In this document: in pieces, positions 47,031 to 57,999 of the stretch
Layout: the number at the start of each line of letters is the position of its first letter
How positions within the stretch are numbered: position 1 is the stretch's first letter
DNA from: Argyresthia goedartella
Taxonomy: Eukaryota; Arthropoda; Insecta; Lepidoptera; Argyresthiidae
Reading direction: 5' to 3'
DNA: 64,000 nucleotides
Assembly: GCA_949825045.1 (NCBI GenBank)
Contig: OX463818.1
Span: forward strand, 24,382,906 to 24,446,905
Made by a program: the position numbers and the translations under genes
The notes under the pieces: model-generated
What the model saw: the letters and a program-made list of their open reading frames with translations, nothing else
The model's database searches: none
Told to the model about the DNA's origin: nothing

Positions 47031-47904
47031 TTGTTGACATCCTAGCATTGATGATTTCAAAAGCAGATGTAAAGACGTTGACGATGATGGAAAGAGAACG
47101 TTGTTGTGAAAGTAGTCTGTCATACATATTGCACACGAATATCGTACAGAGGTGGAGAGAGGTACTTTATTCTCTGAACTGTTTGAGGAAAATCTGAGGA
47201 AATCCGATGCGCTATTAGGACGAGAAGAATATTAATATTCCCCAGTACTCGCTTGAATGGCGAAGGTTAACTGCCGCATAATTATTATTATTGGTGTGAT
47301 CGTCAAAAAAAACGTTATTTTTCTTGCAAATACGCGGTTTTTATTGTGCGCGAAATTGACTGGAATAAGATATTTGGTGAAAACAAATGAAATATTTTTT
47401 GGCCTTAGTTCCATTTACAGGCGCGGCGGTTCCAAAGCGAGCCAGCGCTGGTTGTGTCAGTGTGGCGTCCATTTCACCATATATTTGACGAAATTGACAA
47501 CTGCCCAGCTACCACCTCTCTACCGAACCGCGGGCGACGTGCCGAAGCCGGGCCTGCACAGTCGTGTTCAAATATGAAAAATGAAAAAAATAAAAATAAA
47601 CTTTAACTATAACTTAATTTCACAAACAATTTGATGAGACCTCCTTTTAAGTATATAAACAGGAGTACAGGTGTACTAGGAGAATCTCAGTTACATCCTT
47701 CAGGTCGTAGAATCTATGACTCAGGTTTGAGTTATATGAGTGTTGGTACCACGAATGCACAGCACGCAGTACTTGATTGACACAGCACAGTGTTCAACTT
47801 GAAGAGAGCATATCAGTTGTACCCTTTCAAAATAAACCATGCAATATTTTGGCATAAAGTTGTAAAGAGTAAAAGTTTCTTAGTCTTGTCAGTAAATCAA
47901 TGAT

Positions 47905-48200
47905 TAAAAACAACGGTCCCGAGCGTGTCAGACTCGCACACGAAGGGTTCCGTACCATCGTAAAAATAAATAAAACAAAATAAAAATAACTTGGTTTTGA
48001 AATCAGTTCCTAAAGCTTGCGGTTGGGTAATTTCCAATTAAAACACGTCTCTTTTATGGGGTTGTAGTTGTAATTTGTAAAATCTCGTGTAGTTTCCATA
48101 TTCTAGGAAATTTTCACCTCTGCCTATTAGAGTTCATGAGACACTGCCCTATGATGGACAAACAGACAGATGGACATGGGAGGCTTAGTATCAGGGTAAT
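47905..48200 (+). mobile_element. aagggttccgta-family element, copy 4
   Basis: gcgtgtcagactcgcacacg + aagggttccgtacca at the start; gagttcatgagacactgcc, then ggacaaacagacagatggac and ggcttagtatcagggt near the end. Decayed. Confidence 0.6.
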
Positions 48201-48974
48201 GCACCTCTAAAAACTAGAGGAATGCTTGGTGCATGGCCGACAACGCAAAGGCAATGCTGACACTGTCTCTCGCTCGGTAAATGACCGCCGCCACTATGAC
48301 GTTTAAGTCTCACTTTATTTGAGCCCCATTCTGTGCATTCGGACATCGCAGTACTACAGGATAATAGCCAGAAGAAACAACAGCCATTTCTCACATTGCC
48401 CGATGGCCGGAGTCCATTTAGACAAGTCTCAAAGGCGCAAGCAATTTGCAAGCTACAAATGATTTAACCATAGTTTAGTTGAGTGAAACGGATGAGCAGC
48501 GCTAATGATGGGAGTGATGATCATTGGATAATTTGTTTACGGAGTTGTGATGATGGGTCTGTCTAACAACAAGCATTATTTCTCAGGTGGTTAGTAATAA
48601 TAGGTAAATCGGAATCAGTCGATAGACGATGAGATGAACGGGTCTGTGTGTTGGTACTTGCTTCTTGTTTACAGTTGACTTATCATATTTTCCTTTTACC
48701 TTTCCTTTACGTGCAACATCATTATGTATTCCTTCAGCCCTGATTATCCGTATTGGGAATATAGCCGTGAATTCATATACCTACTTACTCTTCTATATCA
48801 TGTATATCATATATGTATGTTTTTTTTATCTGGTCTTTTCCTGGAGGAAAATCAGATGAGATCATGAGACTGACATTGAGAGATGTATAAACTTGATTAA
48901 TATAAACAATTCAAAGTTATCTTTAACGCACTGCCAACCCGTGAACTAGGAATACATGCTGCAGTAGGTCAGTT

Positions 48975-49320
48975 CGGCGAGCCTTGAGGTTGGACTGAAG
49001 TCAACTTATGACAAACAGCGTGAAATCCAGAGTCTAAGTGTTGTCGACGAGTATATCTACTTTGGCCAGATAGTCTCATTCGAAAACAGGCAGATCAAAG
49101 AAATCAATAGACGCATTTCGAACGCCTGGAGGAGCTACTGGTCCATGAAAGAGCTGATGAAGGGTAGCCTTCCGCTGACTCCGAAGCGGAAGCTCCTCGA
49201 CATGTGTATCCTGCCTATCCTTATCTAGGGTGCCCAGACATGGTCACTGACCGATCATCTAAACTCCCAAACTCAAGGTTTGTCAAAGGGCTATGGAGCG
49301 CAGTATGATAGGAGTAAAAC
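48975..49320 (+). mobile_element. RTE-type LINE, RT-domain fragment with a stop
   Basis: The translation includes EYIYFGQIVSFENRQIKEIN, then RRISNAWRSYWSMKELMKGS, LPLTPKRKLLDMCILPILI, a stop, then GAQTWSLTDHLN and an AMERSM-type stretch in another frame. This is the segment just upstream of the C-terminal part preserved at 10810-11195, from the same kind of RTE element. It is truncated at both ends and dead. Confidence 0.75.
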
Positions 49321-49329
49321 ATGTGTGTG

Positions 49330-51230
49330 AGTTAAGTTAAACATGTTTTTATTTTATCTTATGTTGTACTTCTCTGTTTTTTATGGGTTTATATTAATTT
49401 TTGAGGATTGTTAGAAGATGCCACTTATGGCTTCTTAAGTTGCTCAGGCGATGTTGTTAACCGGTCAGGGTCTAACTCAATATTAGGGTGGCGGCATTTC
49501 ATAAAGTACCATGATTCATGCCCAGGAGGTATCGAGGGACTGGACCCTTGACCTGGCGACGAGTTATTGGCAGAGTAAGGTGTGCTTACGGCCGTAATGG
49601 CCAGTTTGTTATTTGGAATTGTTAAGAATCTGCTTCCTCGCCGCAGTTGAGATCAGGCAGCGGCTCTAAGCGGCTTATCATCGTCAGTGAGTCGGCGAGT
49701 AATGGATGAACTTCATTTACGTGCAAAGAGGCCAGAGAGAAGGCCACCACTTGACAGGCACCACTTGAGTAGCACGACAAAAAATCACGTGAATACCTGA
49801 TGTGGACACTCGACCATAGGGGCAAAGTCTCGTTTACCGTTGAGGTCAGAGTAGCCCTAGCAGCATCAGATTATCATGAGAGAGTGAACAGGCGCCGTGA
49901 AGAACATGTCATTCTGATCGTGATTAGGGCATAACTGCTAATTTTAAATAATTTATATAGTTGCTGTGCTATTTTATTAAAGCTGCTAAAATAAATGGCT
50001 ATTCCGCTATTTTCCATATTGCTAGATTTGCTTTATTTCCAAGTAACGAAAATAATATTCAATCAGCGATACACTAAATCCAAACACCTGTTATGTGTTT
50101 GTTTTATTAGTTATATCAAAAACAGGTGTCAGGTATTGTACAACACCTGACGACTGCGAAGCGGCAACGTGACGCGAAGCAAGCTCATATAGCATTTTAG
50201 CATATAGCAGTTTGTTTAATTTGTCAAAAGCAGTGCTATTTTTAATAGCCTGCTATTTAAAGCGCTTTCGTTATAATGACCACCTCTGATCGTGATATGC
50301 ACTAACAAGCAAAGTCGCAATAAAAGACAGTTTGTCTCAAGTAGTTGTGTTATGATTAGTCTATTTTTCGAAAGCGATTTAATTTCTCAGATTTCAGAAG
50401 TTACACAATACGGCTACAGATTTGTTCCTATGTTTGCTTGGCCGTAATTCAACACACAAAATTAAAATTCTCATTGCTTCAGTATAAGAAAAGGCGTGTC
50501 GCTATATTATTGTTATTGTTGATTTCGAGTTCGCTTTTGAACTTTTACATATAACGCGATAATAATACCCCTAAACCAGAGTGTAAAGTCTCAACTAACA
50601 GTATTTTTGCGTTGTCCTGTCAAGATCGCAAAGTTTCACGACCAACAAAGCAACATTCATTGAGAATTCCGTCGGGCGAGTTATCCTCAAGCCGGTCACA
50701 CACTGTGCTATAATGTCAAAAGGTATATTTTTCCTCGCCCAGGCAATATTCTTTCCTGATAAGACAACTTTTTCTATGATACAAGATTGATCACGTAATT
50801 TTATTTAACTTTGCCACAAGTTTTGAGCCAAGCGGCCAACCGAAATCTTACGGAGTAGTAAACATTTTGCTCTGATCACGCGAAGTCATTATTTTAATCT
50901 TCTTTAATTGATTGAATATCACTGAGTTACAGAAGCGATCTTTAAATTTTACAGCCCCGAAAAAGGCTAATGCAGGCCAAAAGGCCAATTGTTCACGGGC
51001 TGGCCGGCGGTGCCTTAAGGATAACTTTGAATTGTTTGTATCAACCAAGTTTATACATCTCTCAATGTCAGTCTCATGATCTCATCTGATTTACCTCCAG
51101 GAAAAGACCAGATAAAAAATCACATACATACATAATATAGAAGGAGAAGTAGGTATATGAATTCGGCGTGACGTCAAGGCGTGTGAACTTTCATGACATT
51201 TGATGAGCATTATGTACTGTACATTATGTA
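49330..51230. other. stretch without a gene
   Basis: No coding sequence recognised. It includes a palindrome-rich segment around 49970-50280 with mirrored phrases (tgctatttttaatagcctgctatttaaa). Confidence 0.4.
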
Positions 51231-51415
51231 TTTGATAAAACATGGCTCTTATTACTGATAATAAGAGTCATGTTTTATCTTGTTACTAGTTAAGGTATTT
51301 GATAAAACATGGCTCTTATTACTGATAATAAGAGTCATGTTTTATCTTGTTACTAGTTAAGGTATTTGATAAAACATGGCTCTTATTACTGATAATAAGA
51401 GTCATGTTTTATCAA
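51230..51415. repeat. three tandem 67-bp units, each a near-perfect hairpin
   Basis: Units start at 51234, 51301 and 51368. Each holds gataaaacatggctcttatt, the 6-nt loop actgat, and aataagagtcatgttttatc, which pair over 20 bp with one G:T position. The spacer is ttgttactagttaaggtattt. The copies are identical as far as I can read; the third lacks the spacer. Confidence 0.92.
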
Positions 51416-51599
51416 AAACACAATTTTTTATGGAACTGACACGCCATTAGCGTTTTGCGGGACTTTAAAATTTAAAGATAATTTCTGCAGCTGGATGTAT
51501 TTTTTTAATACCTTTTTTTTTCTTATAGCGATTAAAATCATCTTGAGGAAACCTTCATATCTCTTTAGCTGCGGCGATAGGTTGTCACAAAATACGGTG

Positions 51600-52000
51600 T
51601 AGTTAATAACCGGATAAATGTGGGAGCAACTGCGTCCTCTGCCACCCCGTATGGGAAAAGGCGGGACGCTCTGTTTTAAACCGACTTCTCAAAAGGAAGA
51701 GGTTAACAATTCGTCGAGATTTATGTTTTTTTTTTGGTATTTTCATCGGTTTCTCCAAGACGGATGGACCTATTTGGAAATATGTTTTGGTTTGAAAGGG
51801 CTTCCAATTGATTGCCCGGTAAGGGCAAATATTTGTGTGATGAGCGTGAATATTTGTTTCTTAGTCTTGGATGTTTACTATGTATTTACATAAGTATTTA
51901 TCTCTATTAATAAATATATCTTCGTCTAGTATCCATAACACAAGTCTTATTGATCTTAGTATATTAGCCTAGCTCGATTCGTGTAAGATTGTCCTTAGGT
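51600..52000 (+). mobile_element. SINE-C tail followed by SINE-B body and tail
   Basis: 51555-51665 contains gcggcgataggttgtcac and tctgccaccccgtatgggaa + aaggcggga (SINE-C tail). 51800-52000 contains gggcaaatatttgtgtgatg, gtcttggatgtttactatgt, atatatcttcgtctagtatc and ttcgtgtaagattgtcctta (SINE-B). Two nested or adjacent old insertions. Confidence 0.6.
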
Positions 52001-52229
52001 CAAGATCTGATGACGGTATAATGGAAAATCGGGGGAACTCTTCAAATATCATAGTCGGACCTATAGCAATTTTTGTATTTTTCATACTCGTATCATTTTG
52101 TGAAGTGGAGCCGATGATGAAGGCCACAGATGACCTAACTGCTCCATAGTCCATACTAGGTATCGTACAGGTTGCGATATGATAACTTTATTGAGGTTGG
52201 TCAGTAGTGTATGCTCGTCCTAATGCATA

Positions 52230-52445
52230 ATGGTGAAACATGTTGATGTTAAAGAGCGCTGGGCGACGTTGGCGGGAATTACTAAGCATATTATTAAAAA
52301 ATTACTATTGCACATTCAAGGCCACCTCTCATAACGTGTGGTGTGGCGCGACATATACCAGGAGAGCTTTTCAACAATTTATCAACACCGGCGCCGCCGG
52401 TCAGCATCTGATGATGGTAACAAGGAGAAATAGAGGGATTTAATA
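52230..52445 (+). repeat. dispersed repeat related to 11400-11625
   Basis: See the ordered matching blocks with 11400-11625. This copy continues to gtcagcatctgatgatggta + acaaggagaaatag and ends near 52440. Confidence 0.55.
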
Positions 52446-53329
52446 AATGAAGAGACACCTATGGGCATGTTATGTAACAAATAGGGTATAATTGGAGCCA
52501 GTTTTTTCAAAAGTTGCAAAATTTGTTTAATGTATTTGTTAAATATTATAGCATATTGTGTTACCAGCTTCAGTATATGGAGAGTGGCTCGTCCTCGTGC
52601 AGTACCTACAGCGGGTAGTTGGGTACTCGTAGCACTCCCACTCCCACTCCCACCGTTAGTTCGGGCTAATATTGTAAAAGTTCCCCTTTGTGCTACCGGT
52701 TTGCGCGGCAATGTTGGCCTATTTCTAGCTTTTTAAAACGTAACGAGCGCTATTAGGGTTATTGCTCTGCCTAATTGGGTTTTGAAATGGGATGAGGCTG
52801 TGTTTGTGAATTTAGGATTACGTTTAAATAGTCTTATCCGTGATATTAATATTACTATCTTGATTCTAGAGTGTCTGCCCAGCTGATTCAAAGACTTGTG
52901 GTACGGTAACAAAACAGAATAAACTCATTCTATCATCATAACGTTATGGATGAGTATCTTTGAAGGCCAGTTACTAGTATGTCGAGCACTACTTGACAAC
53001 CATTTTAGCATCCATAAATTCCGCGGTCTGGTCACGAGAGTCTAGTTCATTTTTTACATCATCAGATTACGCGTTTTAGCTGCCTTGCATCCCCGAGGAA
53101 ACGCCTCGCAAGCAGGTATCACGTATCTAGTGAGAGCAATCGCCCCCCGCGGCAGACAGGGGCGAGCTCATTGATTCCGACACCGCTCTCTGGGGGAACA
53201 AAGAAATATTGTATCAATATTGTTTTGTACACCGGGGTGTCGATTCTGCAATCGGTGACCTTTTGTATCGCTTGCCTGCCTTGCTCTCTCCAAAATGTCC
53301 CTTTTTAAGCGACTTAAAAAAGGTGGTTC

Positions 53330-53500
53330 TCAGTTTGACCCGTATGTTTGTATTTATGTAAGTTTGTTTGTCCGCGATTATCTCGCGATTGGCTAAACCA
53401 ATTTGGATGCGGTTTCAGAAAAGTATTTGTTACATTCTGGAGAAGGTTTTAAAGGCGGTTCCCTTTTGAAAAAAGAAGTTGGAAGTCTGTTATTTTCTTG
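53330..53500 (+). repeat. dispersed repeat fragment
   Basis: tcagtttgacccgtatgttt, gtttgtccgcgattatctcg and ggttttaaaggcggttccc look like a piece of a common moth repeat. No boundaries or ORF defined. Confidence 0.35.
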
Positions 53501-54059
53501 AGTGTCAAATAATATGTAACTAAACTAATCCAATCAATAAAGTATTTTTATCGGTCTACATGTCGTTAAGCATTACAATTTCACAATCCCCAGTGTGTTG
53601 AGTTAACCTTTACATCACCGGTTAACCATTATAGTTAGTCGTTGAAAAATATCCTTTATTACCTCATATATATTTTTCTAAATTAGTACATATCTTGTAG
53701 GTTCCGTTCGTGAAGGGCATTTCCCATACGCCTGACCGGTCGCTACGGTTCCCGTAAAGTTTAATTTTCCCCAAATGCTATCAAGGATTCATGACTCACT
53801 ATGGTCTTAACCTCGTATTTATCAGGACATTCGACACAACTAATCTGTAAATTGGTAAGTAAGTATCTGTCTAGTCCAGTCATCTGGGTCCTACTGAATG
53901 TTTCTGACTTCGTTTTCACTTCTGCATTGAGTCATTCACGTGTTGTGGCAACAACGCTGAAGCTTTTCAACTATTTCGGTAGTTTTGCATGTAGCTCATT
54001 TGCAAAGTGCCCAAGATATATAGCGCAAGGGTAGCGCTGAGCCTCGTATCTCGTTTGCT

Positions 54060-54320
54060 CCAGCTGACAACAGTAGATTCGGGTCCCTGCGCCGCAAGTC
54101 CCAGGATGTATCGCCCTGGGACAGTCCGACGCGTGACCAACACGTTTAATGGGTCCGCCGCCGTATTGTGTAGGGGCGGGCCACAAGATGCGATGCGGCG
54201 CCGCAGCGAGCGAAGGGCGGCCACACGATGCGGTGCGGCGCCGCTGCGGTGCCTGAGCGGTGCTTCCTACATACAAATGCGGTGCAGCGCAGAGAAAATG
54301 TTTCTTGACAGACGGACAGA
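54060..54320. repeat. GC-rich repeat with gcggcgccgc motifs
   Basis: tgcggcgccgcagcg (54195) and tgcggtgcggcgccgctgcg (54231) are near-palindromic and repeat with variants (gcggtgcctgagcggtgc, gcggtgcagcgcag). A block tgcgccgcaagtcccaggatgt precedes. Four overlapping frames exist because the sequence lacks AT-rich stops; none looks like a gene. Confidence 0.45.
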
Positions 54321-54429
54321 CAGACAGATAACGAAGTGGTCCTATACAAAAAGCTTTCTATTTTGCTTTTACTAAAATATCCAAAGATAAGCGACATAAG
54401 TAAATTAGCGTAGATAAATTAGACACATA

Positions 54430-54795
54430 GATACATTAGCTGGTAAATTAAGTTCTGCGGCTTACGCTGTCAGGAACATCAGACTTAACACGGATGTGGC
54501 TACATCTAGGCTAGTATATTTTAGTTACTTTCATAGTGTCACGTCCTATGGTATCTTGTTGTGGGGGAAAGCAGCGGATATTCAAACTATTTTTTATTTT
54601 ACAGAAAAGAGCTATTCGAGCAATTTATCTTTTAAAACGCTCAGGCTCCTTAAGTGAGCTTTTTAAAGAACCTTACATACTAACTGAATGTAGCTAGTAA
54701 ATTTATTTTCAAAAATAAAACGTATGTACTCAAGAACCTTACAAAATTTCCCAATCTTAGCGATAGCTGTAATGTTCACTTGAATTTAACTGGAA
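54430..54795 (+). mobile_element. LINE family L, RT fragment, copy 3
   Basis: The translation reads GKLSSAAYAVRNIRLNTDVA, TSRLVYFSYFHSVTSYGILL, WGKAADIQTIFILQKRAIRA and IYLLKRSGSLSELFKEP without a stop over about 75 codons. This is the conserved post-RT region of Jockey/CR1-like LINEs. After 54670 it loses frame but stays similar to 13195-13320. Confidence 0.8.
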
Positions 54796-55039
54796 TTTAG
54801 CGACACGGCAGATATGACAACAGTATATAGATTCTGTAGGTACATATTCTATTTGTTGATGAAAAATCTAAAATCGAATGTATTTGTTGATATAAAATAC
54901 GGAAACGTCAACATTGACCCTAGAGTACATTATTTTTTTCCGTGTAGCTATCTCCAGGTATGGTAAGTAGGTATATAGTACTTACTTGTTGATAGTTAGG
55001 TATACGTTATACGTACCACCCGTATTTAAATGTATAACT

Positions 55040-55430
55040 GTAAATCCAGTTTTTTCTTGGCAAAAATACTGGTTTTACCTGACTGAATTACTAAATGGCG
55101 AGAAAAAATGAGCGTCAGACTAAATTACTGATTGCGCGACTAGAATTCTAAAAACAGCAACTTGAGAATCTTAATTCGAGTAACATAAAATACAGAATTA
55201 GCGTTGGATTTTGTTGTTCCTACATGTTCAACTTGACGAAGGCTAAAGGTGGCTTCGCTTCGCTCCCCCCTTTATCCATTAACTATCCTGATACACCACT
55301 TCGCCCAGTCAGTCTTTATTTAGCCAATAAGCGGTGGCTTAAACATTCAGTAATTTAGTCGCGCAAATCAGTTATTTTATCGCGCTTTTCAGTATTTTAT
55401 CGCTCACTTCAGGAAATTCATCTGTCTAAT
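55040..55430 (+). repeat. core-plus-inverted-arrays element, copy 6
   Basis: Core at about 55212-55310 (tgttgttcctacatgttcaa, gcttcgcttcgctcccccc). Left units: aaattactgattgcgcgact, gaattactaaatggcgag. Right units: ttagtcgcgcaaatcagtta, ttatcgcgcttttcagtatt, ttatcgctcacttcagg. Right units are the inverse of the left ones and differ from those of the other copies. Confidence 0.65.
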
Positions 55431-55755
55431 GCCGGTCATTAGCTCAATTAGTTTCTATTCGGTCGTTTTATTATTTCCCCTTGTTTATTACAATAACACA
55501 TGTTAACAATACGATACGTGTCAAGGTTGACGTGTGTCCGTCATAACAGGTACAGTCACGATATTGTAGAAATACACCCAATGCAGTATTGTACGAGGAA
55601 GGAGTCCCTAGGTCTATGACGCACGAAATAAGCACGCTAGAATGTCCACTATCCAGGGGCCGAATTCTGTTAATACATTGACCGTTCAGTGACAATGACG
55701 CGACGGCGGCGGGTGTCAAGTACTTGGAGTTTGGAGTATTTTTTAGCTAATTAAT

Positions 55756-56440
55756 GGTAGAAATTGAGGTTATTGCTGATCATCTAAACAAGTGGTTCTG
55801 TGAGAACAGTAGGCCTTGCTTCAAATTTTTTTTTAATCCGACCTTATAATCGCTACAGCAAACTCCCCCCTCTCCCTCCATTCCCCCCTTTCTCTAGTCG
55901 AAGTCTAGTATGTTTCTTAAATTTGATTGAAATCCGCCGATAAATAACGCTACAGCAAACGTCCCCCTTTTCCCGCCTATTTTTCTCCAATCATAAATTG
56001 CGATCGACTAAAATTTTTAATTAAATCAAGAACTTGAGTGCCAATTTTCGTCAAAATCGGGTAGAAATTGAGGTTATTGCTGATCATCTAAACAAGTGGT
56101 TCTGTGAGAACAGTAGGCCTTGCTTCAAATTTTTTTTTAATCCGACCTTATAATCGCTACAGCAAACTCCCCCCTCTCCCTCCATTCCCCCCTTTCTCTA
56201 GTCGAAGTCTAGTATGTTTCTTAAATTTGATTGAAATCCGCCGATAAATAACGCTACAGCAAACGTCCCCCTTTTCCCGCCTATTTTTCTCCAATCATAA
56301 ATTGCGATCGACTAAAATTTTTAATTAAATCAAGAACTTGAGTGCCAATTTTCGTCAAAATCGGTTTCAAAATGCGACTTGTAGGCGAGAACATTTTTAA
56401 TCATTCTCGAAACTGGACGCTTCGCTCGCTCGGTCAATTA
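55756..56440 (+). repeat. family R repeat with exact 304-bp tandem duplication
   Basis: 55756-56059 and 56060-56363 are identical as far as I can read, starting ggtagaaattgaggttattg and ending gtcaaaatc. After the second copy the element continues to its usual end cgctcgctcggtcaat (56421-56438). The junction joins gtcaaaatcg to ggtagaaattg. Confidence 0.92.
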
Positions 56441-57360
56441 GTTATGATCCAAAGAGAAAGGGGTTACAAAAACGTCAGATAAAAGAAAACTAAAGTTGAC
56501 CGCCGCCGTCGCGTCACAGAGCCGTCATTGTCTGGAATTGGGCCCCTGCGTTGAGTGCACGAGAACGCGACTACAATGTTACCTGTCTGACCAAACTGGT
56601 TTTTGGGTTTGATGCGTACAAACCTATTTCTTGCACAACCATACATACTTATGCACAAAATGTCTTACCCCATTGGGGTGGCAGTGGCAGAGGTATATAA
56701 TATATCTACTGGCACCTGCAGGTATATGAATAAAAACTACGCGTGCAGCACCGTACACGTGTTACAAAGCTATTAGCCACCACACACTTATAAATAATTA
56801 TAAATGTAGCCCATAAATTTCCCCACCAAGGGGCACAGGCCTTTACCCGGATACGAGTAAGATTAAGCCATACCACACCACACTTATAAACCGAAGAAAT
56901 AAATAAGAGTCGGCTGTATGGTCGGAAGATAGACAGATATAAAAAAAAATGGCGATCGTTTTGTTCGGAGTAATGCTAACGAAAACAAAACTTAATTAAA
57001 ATATAATTATTATATTGATTTACAAACTTTATCTCTGTCTTATGAACGTTGTTCATTATGACTTAATGTTTAATACCCTGTTAAAATGAGTTTTAAAATC
57101 AGTGAATCAGTGGAAGGCTTTTTTTAAATCTCTCTTAAAAATGCCTTCAACTGTTCGCCCGTCACTTATTCTATAAATGTTACCATCACAAATTTACAAC
57201 GTCGCTAAAGTATCAACTTTAAAAAATCTCTGAGATATGAATTATCTATCATCAATCTATGAAGTTACTTTCGGTTCTAGCCAAGCGATATTCGTACACA
57301 ATATGGCAACTTGGTGCAACTTTGAATCGACGGACTTGTTTGCAAAATGTGACTGCTTCA

Positions 57361-57795
57361 TAATGGAGGGTATTAATACTAGAGAGTGGGTTCATGAATG
57401 GAGCCGAAGGCGAATTTTATAATAATATCACTCGAGAGTTTTAATGCCTAATTATGTACAGTTACATACACTAGTTTATCTACACACATATCATAAGCTC
57501 TCTTTGATGTGTTCAGGAACCGCATGTTCGACCGGCATGGTGGCATTGATCATTGCTCTGCAGTTGTTTAGCTTGTTCTGTAGTACCAACTTCACAGACA
57601 AACTAGGGGCGGCAGGCGGGCCTCGGCGTTCGAAATTTGAATGTCATAATTTGACAAATTTTGGTACATTATGGTCATAATGATCAATATTCATATAAGA
57701 AATGAGTATTTACCAAGAATTTTATAATTATGGTGGTCGTAACGTGTGGTTTTTGGACGCAGTAAAGAGGGTTTATTATACGTGTGTAGATAAAA
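57361..57795 (+). mobile_element. fold-back element family F, copy 3 (longest)
   Basis: Outer hairpin: taatggagggtattaatact and actcgagagttttaatgcct. Inner inverted pair: tttatctacacac (57475-57487) and gtgtgtagataaa (57782-57794). Body shared with copies 2 and 4 over several hundred bp. Confidence 0.8.
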
Positions 57796-57999
57796 TAAGT
57801 TTTAGGCTTGGAACTCCGCCGTCACACTCATCATTGGATTTAAAGGCGGTACGAAGTTCGCGGGGTTAGCAAGTGTAGACTCCCTTTATATAACTGCCAA
57901 CATGACAACACAAAGGGTTCACTGTGTCACGTTTACCCATATTATTATAGCGAATCTTATATGTATTTATGTGTATGTAACTCAACTAATTACATAAAT

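Noticed and set aside
47404..47577. Next lilli exon
   Set aside because: In the phase needed after exon B (two bases finishing the codon) it reaches a stop before a plausible donor, and the peptide shows no AF4/FMR2 similarity I recognise.
51234..51413. CRISPR array
   Set aside because: Only three units with identical spacers in an animal genome. It is a tandem minisatellite with hairpins.
53967..54375. Overlapping ORFs of 85-122 codons on both strands
   Set aside because: Caused by the GC-rich gcggcgccgc repeat, which lacks stop codons. No domain in any frame.
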